Shown: positions 47,549 through 58,072, counted from the first letter of the stretch. The stretch is DNA of 64,000 nucleotides from Poa pratensis (GCA_947311845.1 CAMZMU010000062.1:45156030-45220029); one strand, 5' to 3'. Notes: a model not told the origin generated them from the letters alone. A program made the numbers and translations.

Positions 47549-48043
47549 TGTCGTCGTATCGGCATTCTTGATAGGAGACGGGGGTCCTCTAGCCGAGGGT
47601 GAACCGAGGGGGTGAAGGGAAGCGTCGTCGAGGTCGGGATCGAACAAGGCGGATTATCCAGCTTCGGATCTCGCAGCGGTGGCGAGGTCCTACGTGCTGC
47701 TATAACTCACTATAATGGCAACAGTCTTGGTCGGGTTACAATGAGAGATTGATCGTTATGTGTTGCCCTAAAGGCTGCCCGTAGGCTGGCTTATAAAGGC
47801 GGTCAGATCTAGGGCTTACAAGGAAAGACTTAACCGGCAAGTGAATAGAGTCCTATCCCTAGTCGGTAGAGTTGCCGCCTTCCATCTTGGTCTCGTGGGC
47901 CTGGTGGGCTTCGCCTAGAACCTTTTCCCTTGCCAGCCGCCATCTTCCTTGTCGTCAGCTTGCTGGGTCGCCAATGTCAGGCCACCTCCACCAAGCCGGA
48001 TTGATCCATGTCAAGGATACCCCCACTTGGTATAGCCCTAACA
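47549..48043 (-). repeat. LTR (right) of the non-coding LTR element
   Basis: 495 bp, the same length as the left copy, followed by ACATT. Confidence 0.94.
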
Positions 48044-48510
48044 ACATTTCTGAATCAATTGGAATGTTGGTGTCACTACATGTATTGAGCATGTCACATA
48101 ATTTATTTACGGGGAGGATTCCACCACAAATTGGTGAGATGCGTCAATTGGAATCACTTGACCTGTCCTGGAACAAGCTTTCTGGGGAGATTCCACAAGA
48201 GCTAACAAACTTAACCTTTCTTGGCACCCTCAACTTGTGTGGAAACAAGCTGGATGGAAGGATACCCCAGTCGCGTCAGTTTGCAACATTCGACAACACT
48301 TCATATGAAGGGAATGCACGACTCTGTGGACCACCTTTGTCCAAACCATGTGGCAATTCAAGTAATCCAAATGACGCACAAGTAAACACATCCGGAGATC
48401 ATGTGGACATTATTTTGTTTCTGTTTGTTGGGGTGGGCTTTGGCGTTGGATTCACAGCAGGCCTGCTGATAAAATGGGGTGAAATAGTTAAATGGTTTCG
48501 GATTGTGTGA

Positions 48511-48740
48511 CATGGTCTGAAGACACAACAGGGACTGCTAGTGCGTCTACGCTATTATCGGAGGGGGCCATAAGTTGTAATATGTCACCCTATAGGCTCA
48601 TACTTATATCTTATCATCTGTCATAACTTGTGTATGGTCATGTTTATGTAATGTTGTCAGCGCATTATGATGCTTATACAGAAAACTGTAAGAAAATTGC
48701 TCAATTCCTAGTGTCAATTGTTACCAATTAGAAGGGGGAT
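48511..48740 (+). other. RLP 3' flank up to the LINE insertion
   Basis: Sequence following the RLP stop codon (48508-48510), probably the former 3' UTR. It ends in CCAATTAGAAGGGGGAT, the LINE target site. Confidence 0.5.
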
Positions 48741-49453
48741 TTTTTTTTTTTAGAGAACCCGCAGGAGATCTGCGCGTTTCTTTATTTAAGCTTAAGAAGA
48801 GAGAATACAAGAGTGCAAGTTACAACCAGGGCGAAAGTCCCGACGAACAGCACACACACCGCTAGGCCAATGCAACTTGGGGCATGGCACCTACAAAGAG
48901 AAAGAGGCAACTACTCGCTCCTGGGTCTACATCTACAGGTCGCCCACAACCTCCACTCATCGATGATGGCGTCAAGAACACGTGCCCATGGGAGCGCTAT
49001 ACCCTCAAAGACCCGAGCATTGCGCTCCAGCCACAAAGATCTAAGCACTAGTAGAATGAGGGAGTTTGCCGTTTTCTGATCAGCGTTGGGCAAGGATTGC
49101 ACGACAGTAAGCCACCACATGGCCAGGGAGCGTTGCGCACCCGGCACCGGAAGAGACACCCCCAGCCTAGCGTTCAGGCCCGACCAGATCGCCGTGGCGT
49201 AGCTGCACCTCATGGTCAGATGCTCCATGGTCTCGTTCTCGGCTAAGCAGAGCGGGCAGAGCGTGTGAGACACCAGCCCACGCCGCAGCCGTCGATCAGC
49301 AGTCCAGCACCTATCCCGGAGAGCAAACCACGCGTGCAAGCGGAACTTGAGGGGCGCGAAGGAGTGCCAGATTTGCGGCGCACCCGGCATGATCGTGGAT
49401 CCCGCGAAGAAGGCCAGGTATGCCGATCTCACGGTGAACTTCCCAGACGCGGT
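48741..49453 (-). mobile_element. 5'-truncated LINE with long target duplication
   Basis: A poly-T run at 48741-48751 (poly-A of a minus-strand insert) starts 713 bp that end at 49453. A perfect 17-bp duplication CCAATTAGAAGGGGGAT flanks it (48724-48740 and 49454-49470), the hallmark of target-primed reverse transcription. The minus strand encodes the C-terminal end of a plant LINE ORF2 with an RT-associated zinc-binding (zf-RVT) region: APLKFRLHAWFALRDRCWTADR, then CPLCLAENETMEHL and a following C-rich segment. The RT itself is missing. Confidence 0.95.
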
Positions 49454-49470
49454 CCAATTAGAAGGGGGAT

Positions 49471-50471
49471 GAACCAGTCCTCCCAAATTAAGGCCAGTGT
49501 CAGCACCTAGAGTGCATCCATATATAGTCTGCTTTCATTAATGTCTAGTCCTGTACCAACTTTGTAATGGCCAATGATGACCACTATGTCCGAGTTATGC
49601 TGGCTGCGCGCAGAGAGAAACACAACATGATTTCATTTTAACTGCAGGACCTTAACAACTAATGGTGCCCAATGTCTTGCATAGCCTGAACCTAGCTGTG
49701 GTTTTAGCTTCTCGGCAGATAAGGTTTCAGAACTTGGCGCATGTAAGCGTAAAGTAATTGCTGACGGGCTCTTTCGGTACCTGAAACACGTCCTCGTAGC
49801 ACTTACTGTAGCCCTCGTCCTGACGAACTGCCGGAGAGTAATTTCTTTTCAGCTCCGCCTCATCCTTCAGCTCCGCCACAGCAGCTAGTTATACACATCG
49901 GCAGAATCTGAACTAATCAACCGCAAAATTGATTAGCTGGGTTGCAGGTAGCGGTATGGTGCTCAAACTGAAAGTGATAGAGGATCTACGAGACGAGACG
50001 AGACATCCTAGCAGCTCCGATCCGGTAGTAAGGCTCCGCCTCGGCGAGCTCCGGCGAAGGGGTCGCCGTACTTGACCATAAATCGTAGCAGTGGCGAGGG
50101 ATCTCCTGGTTCTGCGGGTGTAGAACCCCTTTCCCGGATGCCGTCGACGGCGAGGAGGCTCCTGTGCTTTCCCCCCCTCCGCCGAGAGACCCTTTTTTTC
50201 TCTCTCGGTGTTCCGGCGAGAGGACTTCGGTACTGAACTACTGATGGTGCGCGTGTGGGCTGAACTATACCGGGGCATTTCTCGGGCGTCCGGGCCGGGC
50301 TGCCCATGGCGAGGTAACACTCTGAACGGACGCTCGAGTGGCGTTAGAATTTCTGGCACAGTATGTTTAGCCCGTGACATCGCTTCAATCCCAGTCGGGT
50401 TAAGCCCACAGAATCCCGTCTTTAGATATGAGCACACACTTTTTTTTTTACCAAAAGTGTGTACACACTTG
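49471..50471. other. Region between LINE and first Harbinger-type element, no clear gene
   Basis: The AT-rich beginning continues the RLP 3' flank. A GC-rich block at about 49980-50400 has open frames on both strands; the minus-strand frames run to 174 codons but show no recognised domain. It may be a gene-edge fragment. I do not annotate a gene. Confidence 0.35.
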
Positions 50472-50490
50472 GAGCATCTCTAATAGATGA

Positions 50491-53400
50491 CTAGGAAAAT
50501 TTACGCGGCGACACGCCGCGCCCGTGTGGTAAAATTAAAATGTGGAAATGTCCACATTTAAATTGTGCAGATTTGGAAATTAGTGGAATGCAAAGAGAGC
50601 TTGTGTTTAAAAATCGTTTAGATTTCGAAAATTGTTCAAATTTGGGAAGTTTTCCAGATTTGATTTCTTTTTATGTTCGTAGAATGATCAAATGTGGAAG
50701 GCATTTGAAAGTTTGAAATATTCAAGTCTGAAATTTGGGTCATATGCCATAAATAGTTATCATTCATTTTTGTGGTTATGTTGATATATTTTCCATAGTT
50801 TCAGATGGATATACATATACTTGAAGCTATTGATTTTTCTAGTCATATGACATGAATAATCGGTATATACGCCACGTACGTGTGATGATAGAACATAAAT
50901 AGATTGGTGAAGGCTGAATTGTTGCAGTATATCAAGAAATTTATGTACCACGGATGATAAAAATGGCGATGGAAAACATGCAGTTTTAATTATCAATATT
51001 AACAGTCTTAAAAGGTATGAATGAAGTAAAACACAAATTTCATTATAATTTAGCAGTGTCCAATTGATAATGTATCACATGTGAGGTATGACAAACATGG
51101 TTTTCCATTTTAATATTTGCAGGAGACCAATTATATTATTTATTAGTCGCAAGCTGATTAATCTCATGAAAGCAGTTAAGTTGTCCCATCCAGCTAATAG
51201 TCCACGATATCCGGTCCTTTGTCTTCTCGACATGTTATTACTTATGTAATAACTTTAATTTCTTTCTCCACTATTACTTTGTATCATGAATTGAACGATT
51301 AATAAAATGGGGATGCAGATTCAAAGAAGAAGAAAAGCTGTGGCATTTCTTGCGCAATTTTTTGCTAGTACAAAGAATACTTAGCTCACTTGGAGCTTTG
51401 GTTAAAAATATTGTGGCAAGGTGAACTAAAGATTTTTATCTGTCAAGATAATAAGTTTGTTCTTGATTTGGCAATGTATACTTAAAGATAGTGTGCACTA
51501 CAATATTTTTGTACCGTGCGAGGTATTTGTTCTTTTCCTTTTGTGTCTTGCCTTGTGGTATTGATGATACATCGAGCAATCCCGCTGACACACTCTTCGC
51601 TAATTGATAACGAACAAATCCCCAAACAAAATACTGATTCGAACTTAGATGTAAAAAAGAGATTTCGACTGAAAAAAAAAATAGCAGGCAGATTCAGGTT
51701 AGATAGGAACGGTGAAATGAGTAAATGAAGTTAATTGCGATCTTAGCAATCACACATAGAAGATCAAACAATTAGTTGTGGTAACAGAGAAAAAGTTGCA
51801 TATTTGTTACTTGGATACAAAATTGAAGCATTTTGCATGTAATAGGAGTATTTTATTCGGTAGATATCATATAGTTTTTTTCCATTGTCGAACCATCTAT
51901 TCTATCGGCGCGGTGACACGCCGCATCCAGTTTTTTTCCATTGTCGAAGTATCTATTCTATCGGCGCGGTGACACGTCGCATCCTTTATGAATTTCATCT
52001 TGTGAAGATCATTTTTTGTGTATAGTTGGGATTACAGAAAACAAACTGGGTAACAGATGACATTTCCATAAGATACATAATTAGTATAATAAGATTATTT
52101 TAGGTTTTCTAATTTAAATTATTTAAAATTGTTTAGTCATGCATGGAAATGTGTTAGTTGTGAAGATTTCATTTTTCTGCAAATTTTGGTATATTATTTG
52201 TATTTTTCTGAATTATGGACTGGAAGATATGAATTTTACAAAAAAAATTGCATTATCTGTATTTTTTTACAAACTAACAGCCGGGACCTACCTGTCAGGA
52301 TTTTTTAATTTTTAAAATCATTTGGTAAATGAAAAAAATTATGCTGAGCGGGGCCGCTCGTCAGCGTGTGTCATACACACGACGCCGGCGGCCACCGCCA
52401 GCTCCGCCGAGCTCCGGTGAGCAGCTGCGCGAGCGCGCCGGCATGGGTCCGCGCGGAGCCGCGCCAGGACGTCCAGGGGAGCAGGGTGAGCGGCGCCTTG
52501 GACTATATGGTCGCCGGAACCGCCGGCGGCGAGGATTTCCGCGGCGGCGACCTGCGACCACGGTGACGTCGATCTCGGCGCGCACGCAGCATCCCAGCAT
52601 GCGAGACTGGGCTAGGATGGAGAGGAAAGGACGGCGAAGATCTCCGTGAGCTTCGATTCGTCGGAGGAGCAGCGGAGCGGTGGCGATGCGTGTCGGAGAC
52701 GGCGGGGCCGCGCGGGAGAGAGGAGAGGGAGGGGGCTCTGTGCATATTTTTCAATGGGGTCCTTGGGGTTTCTGGAAATTTCAGACGGTCCTTAGTTAGA
52801 AGGTGTGGACTGTGGAGCAATTTCTGGACAGTGCAGGTTCTTTTTTGTAAAACAACCACGGGGGCACTGTAGAAGTGTGTTACTGTAGATGTGGGATGAA
52901 TCGTAGCCGTTCGTTCGACGGATCGGACGGTCAGGGAAATACTGGTGACGTAGACACCTTCAGGGGAGTGGTTAGTATGAAAAGGTGTGGAATTGGTGTA
53001 ATTATTAGTTTTGGTTGCACAAATGCATGTACATGGGTTGGTTGCGAAGAAATATTTTTTTTCCGCAAATTCTGGCAATTTTTCTGTTTTCTTAGTTATA
53101 CGTCGAAATATATGACTTTTTGAATTTTATGTTTTCGTGTAACTGGTTTTTATGTTCTGTAAAACTACATGTAAATGTGTTGGTTGTAAAGAAGTTTTTT
53201 GTTTCCTCAATTTATTTTGTATATTTTTTGTATTCTTTTGAAATATACACCGAAAGATACGAATCGTTTGAATTTCGTTTTTGAAATGATTATTTTTTAT
53301 GCTGTGTGAAAAGGCATGTAAATGTGTTAGTTGGAAAGAAATATTTTTTCTTCAAATTTTGGTATTTTTTTTGCATTTTTCTGAACTGGAAATCAAAAGA

Positions 53401-54204
53401 TATGAATTGTTTGTTTTTTTTCCATTTTCTGATATTACGGAATCGCTGACAGGGGGACCCACCCGTCAGCCTCGCCGCGCTGACGTCAGCCCTCGACGTC
53501 AGCAGGCGGCGGGCGCGGCGGCGCTGGCGAATCTGCGGCGGCCGGCGGCGGACGCGCGCGGCCTCGAGATGGCGCGGCTTCGAGAGAAGAGGCCGCGGCG
53601 CATCGCGCCAAATGGTCGCCGGAGCAGCCGGCGGCGGCCGAAACTGCGGCGGCGCACTCGGAGGACGGCGGCGACGATTCCGAGCGATTCCGGCCACCCC
53701 AGGACACGTCCGGCGATCAGGAGATGGAGGCCGAGGCGGCGCAGCTCCCTGCGACCTTCGATCTGGGCGGGGATGCGTCCATAAGCGGCGCTGGCCGGCG
53801 GCGGCGGCGGCGGGCTCGCGGGCGAGGGAGAGAGGAAGGAGAAGGAGAAATTGTGCGGGGGTGGTTTTGCAAAAAGGTCCGTTAGGTTTCACGGAATTGC
53901 AGCGAGGTCCCTGGACACGTTAAGTTTTGGACTGCGGAGCACAGCTTCATTCTTTCGGATGCTTTTCTGCAAAATGGCGCGGCGACGGCGAAACCGGGGG
54001 TGACCGGCCGGGAACCGGGCGACGTGGCGCATTCCTACTGGCTATAATTCGCGAATGAACAGTACCGCCGGGAATGGAGTTGCGTGGCCTAATCCCGGCC
54101 GTCCGTCGCGCGGATCGGACGGCCAGGAGTTGCCGGCAACGTGGATGCTGAAATAGGGGCTGAATCCTATCAGCTTTTATATATGGATCTATGTATAATA
54201 GGGA
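50491..54204 (-). mobile_element. Helitron inserted in the terminal inverted repeat of a Harbinger-type element
   Basis: On the minus strand it starts TCCCTATTATACATAG and ends with hairpin GCGGCGTGTCGCCGC, spacer and TTTTCCTAG, exactly between A (50490) and T (54205). It is 3714 bp, without Rep/helicase. Two GC-rich gene-like blocks (about 52360-52740 and 53440-54020) are open in many frames but show no identifiable domain; they may be captured fragments. The 3' end matches that of the Helitron at 44185-47153. Confidence 0.83.
51874..51985. repeat. Two tandem units of about 56 bp with a Helitron-like hairpin
   Basis: Each unit runs from TTTTTTTCCATTGTCGAA to CGCCGCATCC or CGTCGCATCC and includes GGCGCGGTGACACGYCGC, similar to the 3' hairpin of the host Helitron. 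The units differ at a few positions. Confidence 0.8.
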
Positions 54205-54226
54205 TGGTGCGCTATAAAGTAGTAAC

Positions 54227-55145
54227 TTTTTTTTTTGAAAGCAGAAACGTATTCAAATATGAAGAACTGAAGTTACAGAGCACCAGAACACGCACGCACC
54301 CACTAGAAGCAACCCGAAGGCCACCTGTCCTGGAGAAAGAGCAAAAAGGACCCTAACAAACAGAAAAATTACAAGAAACACCCTGCAGGTCCTCCAGCCC
54401 AACCACCATGGCACCCGCCGCTGCCGAGCTCCAGCTCCGTCGAAACGTCGCCGAAGAGGAAGAAGACGAATCCGCCGCACACCCACAGCCAACCGGGGTT
54501 CGAAAGCAGCCAAGCTGCGTTGAAGTACCGCAAGAGCCATCCGGCACAAACGCCGGAATCGAAGCCGTTGAAAGAACATCGGCGGGGAAACATCCCCGAA
54601 CCATCGAGGCCTCGCCGACGCCGCCTCCAGCTGACGCCAGAGCAGAAGACGAAGACGCCTACCACCTTCCACAGAACCACTCCAAAGTAGGTTTCCACTC
54701 CTGTACAAACACCCGGAGAAATCACCACTGGCGCCGGAGCCTGCACCAGCGAAGTGGGAAAGAAGACCCGGGACAAAAACGTGCTGCTCGACCGCCGCCA
54801 CCGCCTCGCCGGCCAAGCCACGACCGCAGACCACCTCCATGACCTCCCCGGCGACACCACCAGAACGGGGAACAGAGGGGGAGGACCTAAACTCTAACAC
54901 CGCCGCCATCGCCGCCGTCTCGATGCCGACGAGAGACCACACGCACACCTAGAACCTATACTATACACGCACGGCAACCTCCGGAGCTCCCCCCTACCTC
55001 ACAGCGCCGGAACGGCGGCCGGAGGCAGAGGGGAGCGGCAGATTCACCGGCGAGACCAGAAACTTCGCGGTCGCCTCCTTATCGCCTTCTCTCTACTGTA
55101 GCGAGGAGAAAGCGAGCGGACAATACGCTTACCGTGGAATGCTTT
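54227..55145 (-). mobile_element. Non-LTR retroposon whose right target duplication was split by a MITE
   Basis: The insert starts with a poly-T run (54227-54236), so it lies on the minus strand. The left target copy GCTATAAAGTAGTAAC is at 54211-54226. The right copy reads GCTATAAAGTA (55146-55156), then the 42-bp Stowaway, then TAGTAAC. The minus strand is open for 231 codons (54948-54253) but shows no RT or endonuclease motif; it is probably a 3' LINE segment or SINE-like derivative. Confidence 0.78.
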
Positions 55146-55156
55146 GCTATAAAGTA

Positions 55157-55198
55157 CTCCCACCAGATACGAAGTCAATTAAATTGGAACGGAGTGAG
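55157..55198. mobile_element. 42-bp Stowaway remnant
   Basis: It begins CTCCCACCAGATAC and ends GGAACGGAGTGAG, flanked by TA at 55155-55156 and 55199-55200. It lies within the retroposon's right target duplication. Only terminal sequences remain. Confidence 0.75.
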
Positions 55199-55960
55199 TA
55201 GTAACTTTACATCACTTGGAGCTAAAAAAATGTCTCCAACATGCTAGGTGATGTAAAACAAATACCTCCCGCAGCCCAACCGCCACGCCACGCTGAATGT
55301 TCTTGCCCACGCCGGCGCCCACCTCTGTGACCGTCGCCGTCGATCCCCTCGCCTCCGTCCACCCCCTTGTGGCCGAGTTGACAAGGAGTTCCGCATTGAC
55401 GCACCATGTCACTTGTCACCCACTTGAAGGAATCAGCGCGGGGCGCCCTAGTTCGTCGCCTGCGTCGCCGTCGTTTTAAACTCTGGCCGTTGTCGATATG
55501 CTAGCCACCGTCAAACCCTACCGTCATGGAGTACACTCATGGCCAGCTTGCGGTCCTCGTGAACCCATTTCCCCCCTCCCTCTCGCTCTGAGTTGTCGTC
55601 CAGACTCCAGACAAGAGCTGTTGTGCGCCGCCGCGGAAGTTCGTCGTCGCAGTTCTTCCAGCAACAAAATAGGTCGCACCGCCGCCACTATTTGGTTCGT
55701 CGCGAAGCCCCACGCCGAGCGCGAACCACCCTGTGTCCCCGCTCGCTCTTCTTGCTCGAGAGCGCTGCTCAATCAGAGAGCAGGCGCAATGTTTTTTTTT
55801 TTTTTCAATGCTGGTGTCCCGGTGACCAGTTTTGATGTCCTAAAATACATCATCTTGTAAACCAAAAACTACACAGTAAAAATCTTTTTTGGTGATGTAT
55901 AATTTTTATGGCATCTGTTTCGGGTGCCCTATTATAAATCATCTATTAGAGATGCTCTTA

Positions 55961-57618
55961 GAGCATCTCCACTCGGGGCACCCAAACGGCCGCCCAAAGC
56001 CGTTTGGGGCGTGCCGGACAAAAGATCGCGCCCACTCGCGGCGCCCAAACGCGAATTCGGTTCGGCGCGGCCCAGTTTTGTGTCCGGCACACCCAGCCCA
56101 CGCCCTCAACTTGGGGAGGCTTGGGGCGGCCCCGGACGGAAGGAAACGCACGCATCCGACGCGCGGGCCACGCCTGGCAGTGACACGGCCACGCCCCGCC
56201 GTGGTCAAAGGCGTCGTCAAAGGCGCGTGCCGCGTGGCGACTCCTCGTTTTCACGGCCGGCCGGCGGCCAGTGAGCCGTCGCGTCCTCTGCTCGCCGGAG
56301 TGAATGCGGCGCGCCTTTTCGAGGCGAGCGGCGTTAATGCCACCGCTCTCCCTCACCTCGACGCTCCTTCTCCACTCGAAAACCGCCGCCGCTCTCCTTC
56401 TCCATGGCCAGCACCTGGAGGCGCACCGGCGGTGCCGCGGCCAACGGCTTCGCGCTGCGCACCCTGCTCAAGGAGCAGACGGAGGCGCTGCGCGACAACG
56501 GCTATCCGGTGCCGCCGGATATGCGTGTTTGCCACGGGTTCGTCATCGGCGTCAACGGCGTGCCGGTGATGAAGCCCCTGACGCGGGCGAACCGTGGCTT
56601 CACCGCCGCGGTTAACACGCACTACTGGCGTGACCTGACGCCGGAGCAGCGACAGGACCCGCGCTGGGATCCGCTGAACCCGGCCAACCATGGCCGGTAC
56701 GAGGCGGCGTTCCAGCGCGCCTACGAGGAGGAATTCAACCGCTGGGACGGCCCCGGCCCGGCGCCGACGGACAAGAACGTCGCCGGGCGCGAGGCATTCT
56801 GGAGCGTGCCCGGGCGCACGCTCCAGTTCGTGATGGACCACATCGCGAACGGCGGCTCGCTCCTGACGGCGGCGCCCGCCCCTGCTCCGGCCGCCTGGGC
56901 ACCACCGCCACCTCCGGCCAACCAGTGGGCGCCGCGCGCGACGCCGTCCTCGTCGCGCTCCACGGCGTCCTCGTCGCGGGCGTCGTCCTCGCGCTCGTCC
57001 TCATCTCGCTCCCGCGCCTCCTCTCTGCTAACGCTGAAGCCGAAGGAGATGAAGGTGAAGGCGGAGCCGGAGCTCTCGCCGTTCATGGCGGAGCTCATAG
57101 CGGCGCAGGTGGGGACGGACGACGACGCCTTTGCGGCGGCCGTCGAGGCCGCGTCGATGGACGACGTGCCGCCGCTCGACGGCCCCTCGGCCTGCGCCTG
57201 GTCGGCGTGCGACACCGCCAAGGAGAAGGGCGTGCCCTTCTTCGACCTCACCGTCGACGACGGCCCAGGACCGAGCCGCGTCAAGGAGGAGGACGACGGC
57301 GGCGCGTGGATCGGCGACGCGTGGAGCAGTGGAGGCGCAGGGAGCAGCGGCGGCGTGAAGGAGGAGGAGGAGGAGGACCCCTACTACGCCTTCAGACGCC
57401 GCTACCGGGGCCAGTAGATTAGGTTTAGTTTTTTTCAATTTCATTCGAATCTGTAAAATTTCCTAAAGTTTGAATGAAAATCGCCGAAGTTTAAGTTTAC
57501 AAAAAAATATTTGGACGCCGCGAGTGGGGAGCGACGGCGCCCAAATGGACAAGGTAGTCCGGACGGCGCCCAAAGGGCCTGTCCGGACAGCCTCTGGGCG
57601 CCGCGAGTGGAGATGCTC
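55961..57618 (+). mobile_element. PIF/Harbinger-type element A carrying a 337-codon ORF
   Basis: 1658 bp bounded by GAGCATCTCCACTCG and its inverted copy CGAGTGGAGATGCTC, flanked by TTA on both sides (55958-55960 and 57619-57621). Subterminal DNA forms a hairpin around CCCAAACGGC/GCCGTTTGGG. TTA duplication plus this terminus points to PIF/Harbinger, but no DDE transposase or Myb-like ORF1 is present. It carries a different, intact ORF (56404-57417). Confidence 0.82.
56404..57417 (+). CDS. Uncharacterised 337-residue protein carried by Harbinger-type element A
   Basis: Uninterrupted ORF from an ATG in good context (TCTCCATGGCC) to TAG at 57415-57417. I do not recognise the family. Visible parts: an N-terminal folded-looking region with PPDMRVCHGFVIGVNGVPV and WRDLTPEQRQDPRWDPLN (about 38-85), an aromatic/acidic segment (RAYEEEFNRWDGPG), a Pro/Ala linker, a Ser/Arg-rich stretch (about 180-210), then an acidic tail with three VKxE-type SUMO consensus sites and PYYAFRRRYRGQ at the end. 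Codon usage is strongly GC-rich. The ORF lies wholly inside the element's inverted repeats, so it moves with it. It shares a P-D-x-[RK]-x-C-x-G-[FW] phrase and a later VK-E-x-E-L segment with the ORF in element B (58355-59347), suggesting one family. Expression is unproven. Confidence 0.6.
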   Translation: MASTWRRTGGAAANGFALRTLLKEQTEALRDNGYPVPPDMRVCHGFVIGVNGVPVMKPLTRANRGFTAAVNTHYWRDLTPEQRQDPRWDPLNPANHGRYEAAFQRAYEEEFNRWDGPGPAPTDKNVAGREAFWSVPGRTLQFVMDHIANGGSLLTAAPAPAPAAWAPPPPPANQWAPRATPSSSRSTASSSRASSSRSSSSRSRASSLLTLKPKEMKVKAEPELSPFMAELIAAQVGTDDDAFAAAVEAASMDDVPPLDGPSACAWSACDTAKEKGVPFFDLTVDDGPGPSRVKEEDDGGAWIGDAWSSGGAGSSGGVKEEEEEDPYYAFRRRYRGQ

Positions 57619-57621
57619 TTA

Positions 57622-58072
57622 CTACACTTTATCTACCATGTCTAGTATATCCGCCTAGTACAAAAAAAGGTGTTTAAGAAAAAGTTTTCAATTTCTCAGG
57701 AAGCAGAAAAAAATACTTGAAAGTAACACGACGTTGATATTCCCTGGAAGGATCAAACTTCAATTCAAAAATTTCATGCAATAGTACATCGCGCATTTTG
57801 ACCGTAGATATCCTGTACGATTAAGCTGCTCGAACCAGCTGGGCGCCTTAGCTTCACGACGAACAGGCGGGTTTTACAAATCGCGCACGGATGCTTCTGG
57901 CAACACTGATCTGAATTCAGAAGTTGAGATTGGCTGTCTGCGGTGGTCGATCAGTAGGACCAAATGCAGAGAACCTCTTCATTTGCTTTTGGTGGGCACT
58001 CTGCTGATGAACCATCTTGGTCAGGTACAAATTACAGTGGTGTCAACTGTCTGTAAGCACCAAATTTGGTAC
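57622..58072. other. Short AT-rich gap between Harbinger-type elements A and B
   Basis: Unique-looking sequence of about 450 bp without ORFs above 60 codons or repeat termini of its own. Confidence 0.5.

Larger units (their letters stand above)
41181..48043 (-). mobile_element. LTR retrotransposon without coding domains (LARD-like), inserted in the last RLP exon
   Basis: Two 495-bp LTRs (41181-41675 and 47549-48043) end in TG...CA and are flanked by the duplication ACATT (41176-41180 and 48044-48048). The inside holds short tandem repeats and a Helitron (44185-47153) but no gag or pol motif in any frame. A G-rich tract (minus-strand CTTTCCGGGGGCTAA) abuts the left LTR, which favours minus orientation; I did not find a recognisable primer site. 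It is probably non-autonomous. Confidence 0.9.
14507..48510 (+). pseudogene. Receptor-like protein (LRR-RLP) gene shattered by nested transposon insertions
   Basis: Coding pieces are 14507-15388, 20246-20316, 37797-38441, 39405-39987, 40352-41180 and 48049-48510. A natural GT-AG intron lies at 38442-39404 (phase 1). Order: signal peptide, LRRNT with a Cys pair (SLCHPREAAALL and TDCCLWEGIGC), many extracellular LRRs, C-capping region [12 protein letters not shown], one transmembrane helix (about 48411-48465) and a short basic tail without a kinase. This is the layout of Cf/Ve1-type receptor-like proteins, surface immune or developmental receptors. Ancestral length is roughly 1,150 residues. 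Taking out each insertion with one target duplication restores the frame at every site. The one other lesion is an extra G in the run 38000-38003, which leads to a stop at about 38029. It cannot make a full receptor; the 5' part could express only a short secreted LRR fragment. An upstream in-frame Met at 14456 is possible. Confidence 0.9.
50472..55957. mobile_element. PIF/Harbinger-type element, interrupted by three later insertions
   Basis: The left terminus is GAGCATCTCTAATAGATGA, continuing with T after the Helitron. The right end is its reverse complement, ATCATCTATTAGAGATGCTC (to 55957). Flanks are TTG (50469-50471) and TTA (55958-55960), one mismatch from the TTA/TAA duplication typical of PIF/Harbinger. 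Without the Helitron (50491-54204), the retroposon (54227-55145) and the small Stowaway (55157-55198), only about 0.8 kb remains, including a GC-rich stretch at 55300-55790. No transposase is visible. Confidence 0.7.

Noticed and set aside
49913..50437. 174-codon minus-strand ORF
   Set aside because: Arg/Ser-rich composition with other frames also open; no homologous features recognised.
53290..53892. 200-codon minus-strand ORF in the second Helitron
   Set aside because: Pro/Arg-rich low-complexity product. All frames are open in this GC-rich block, with no domain or splice context.
54253..54948. 231-codon minus-strand ORF
   Set aside because: It lies inside a non-LTR retroposon, runs into its poly-A side and shows no enzyme motif; probably untranslated.
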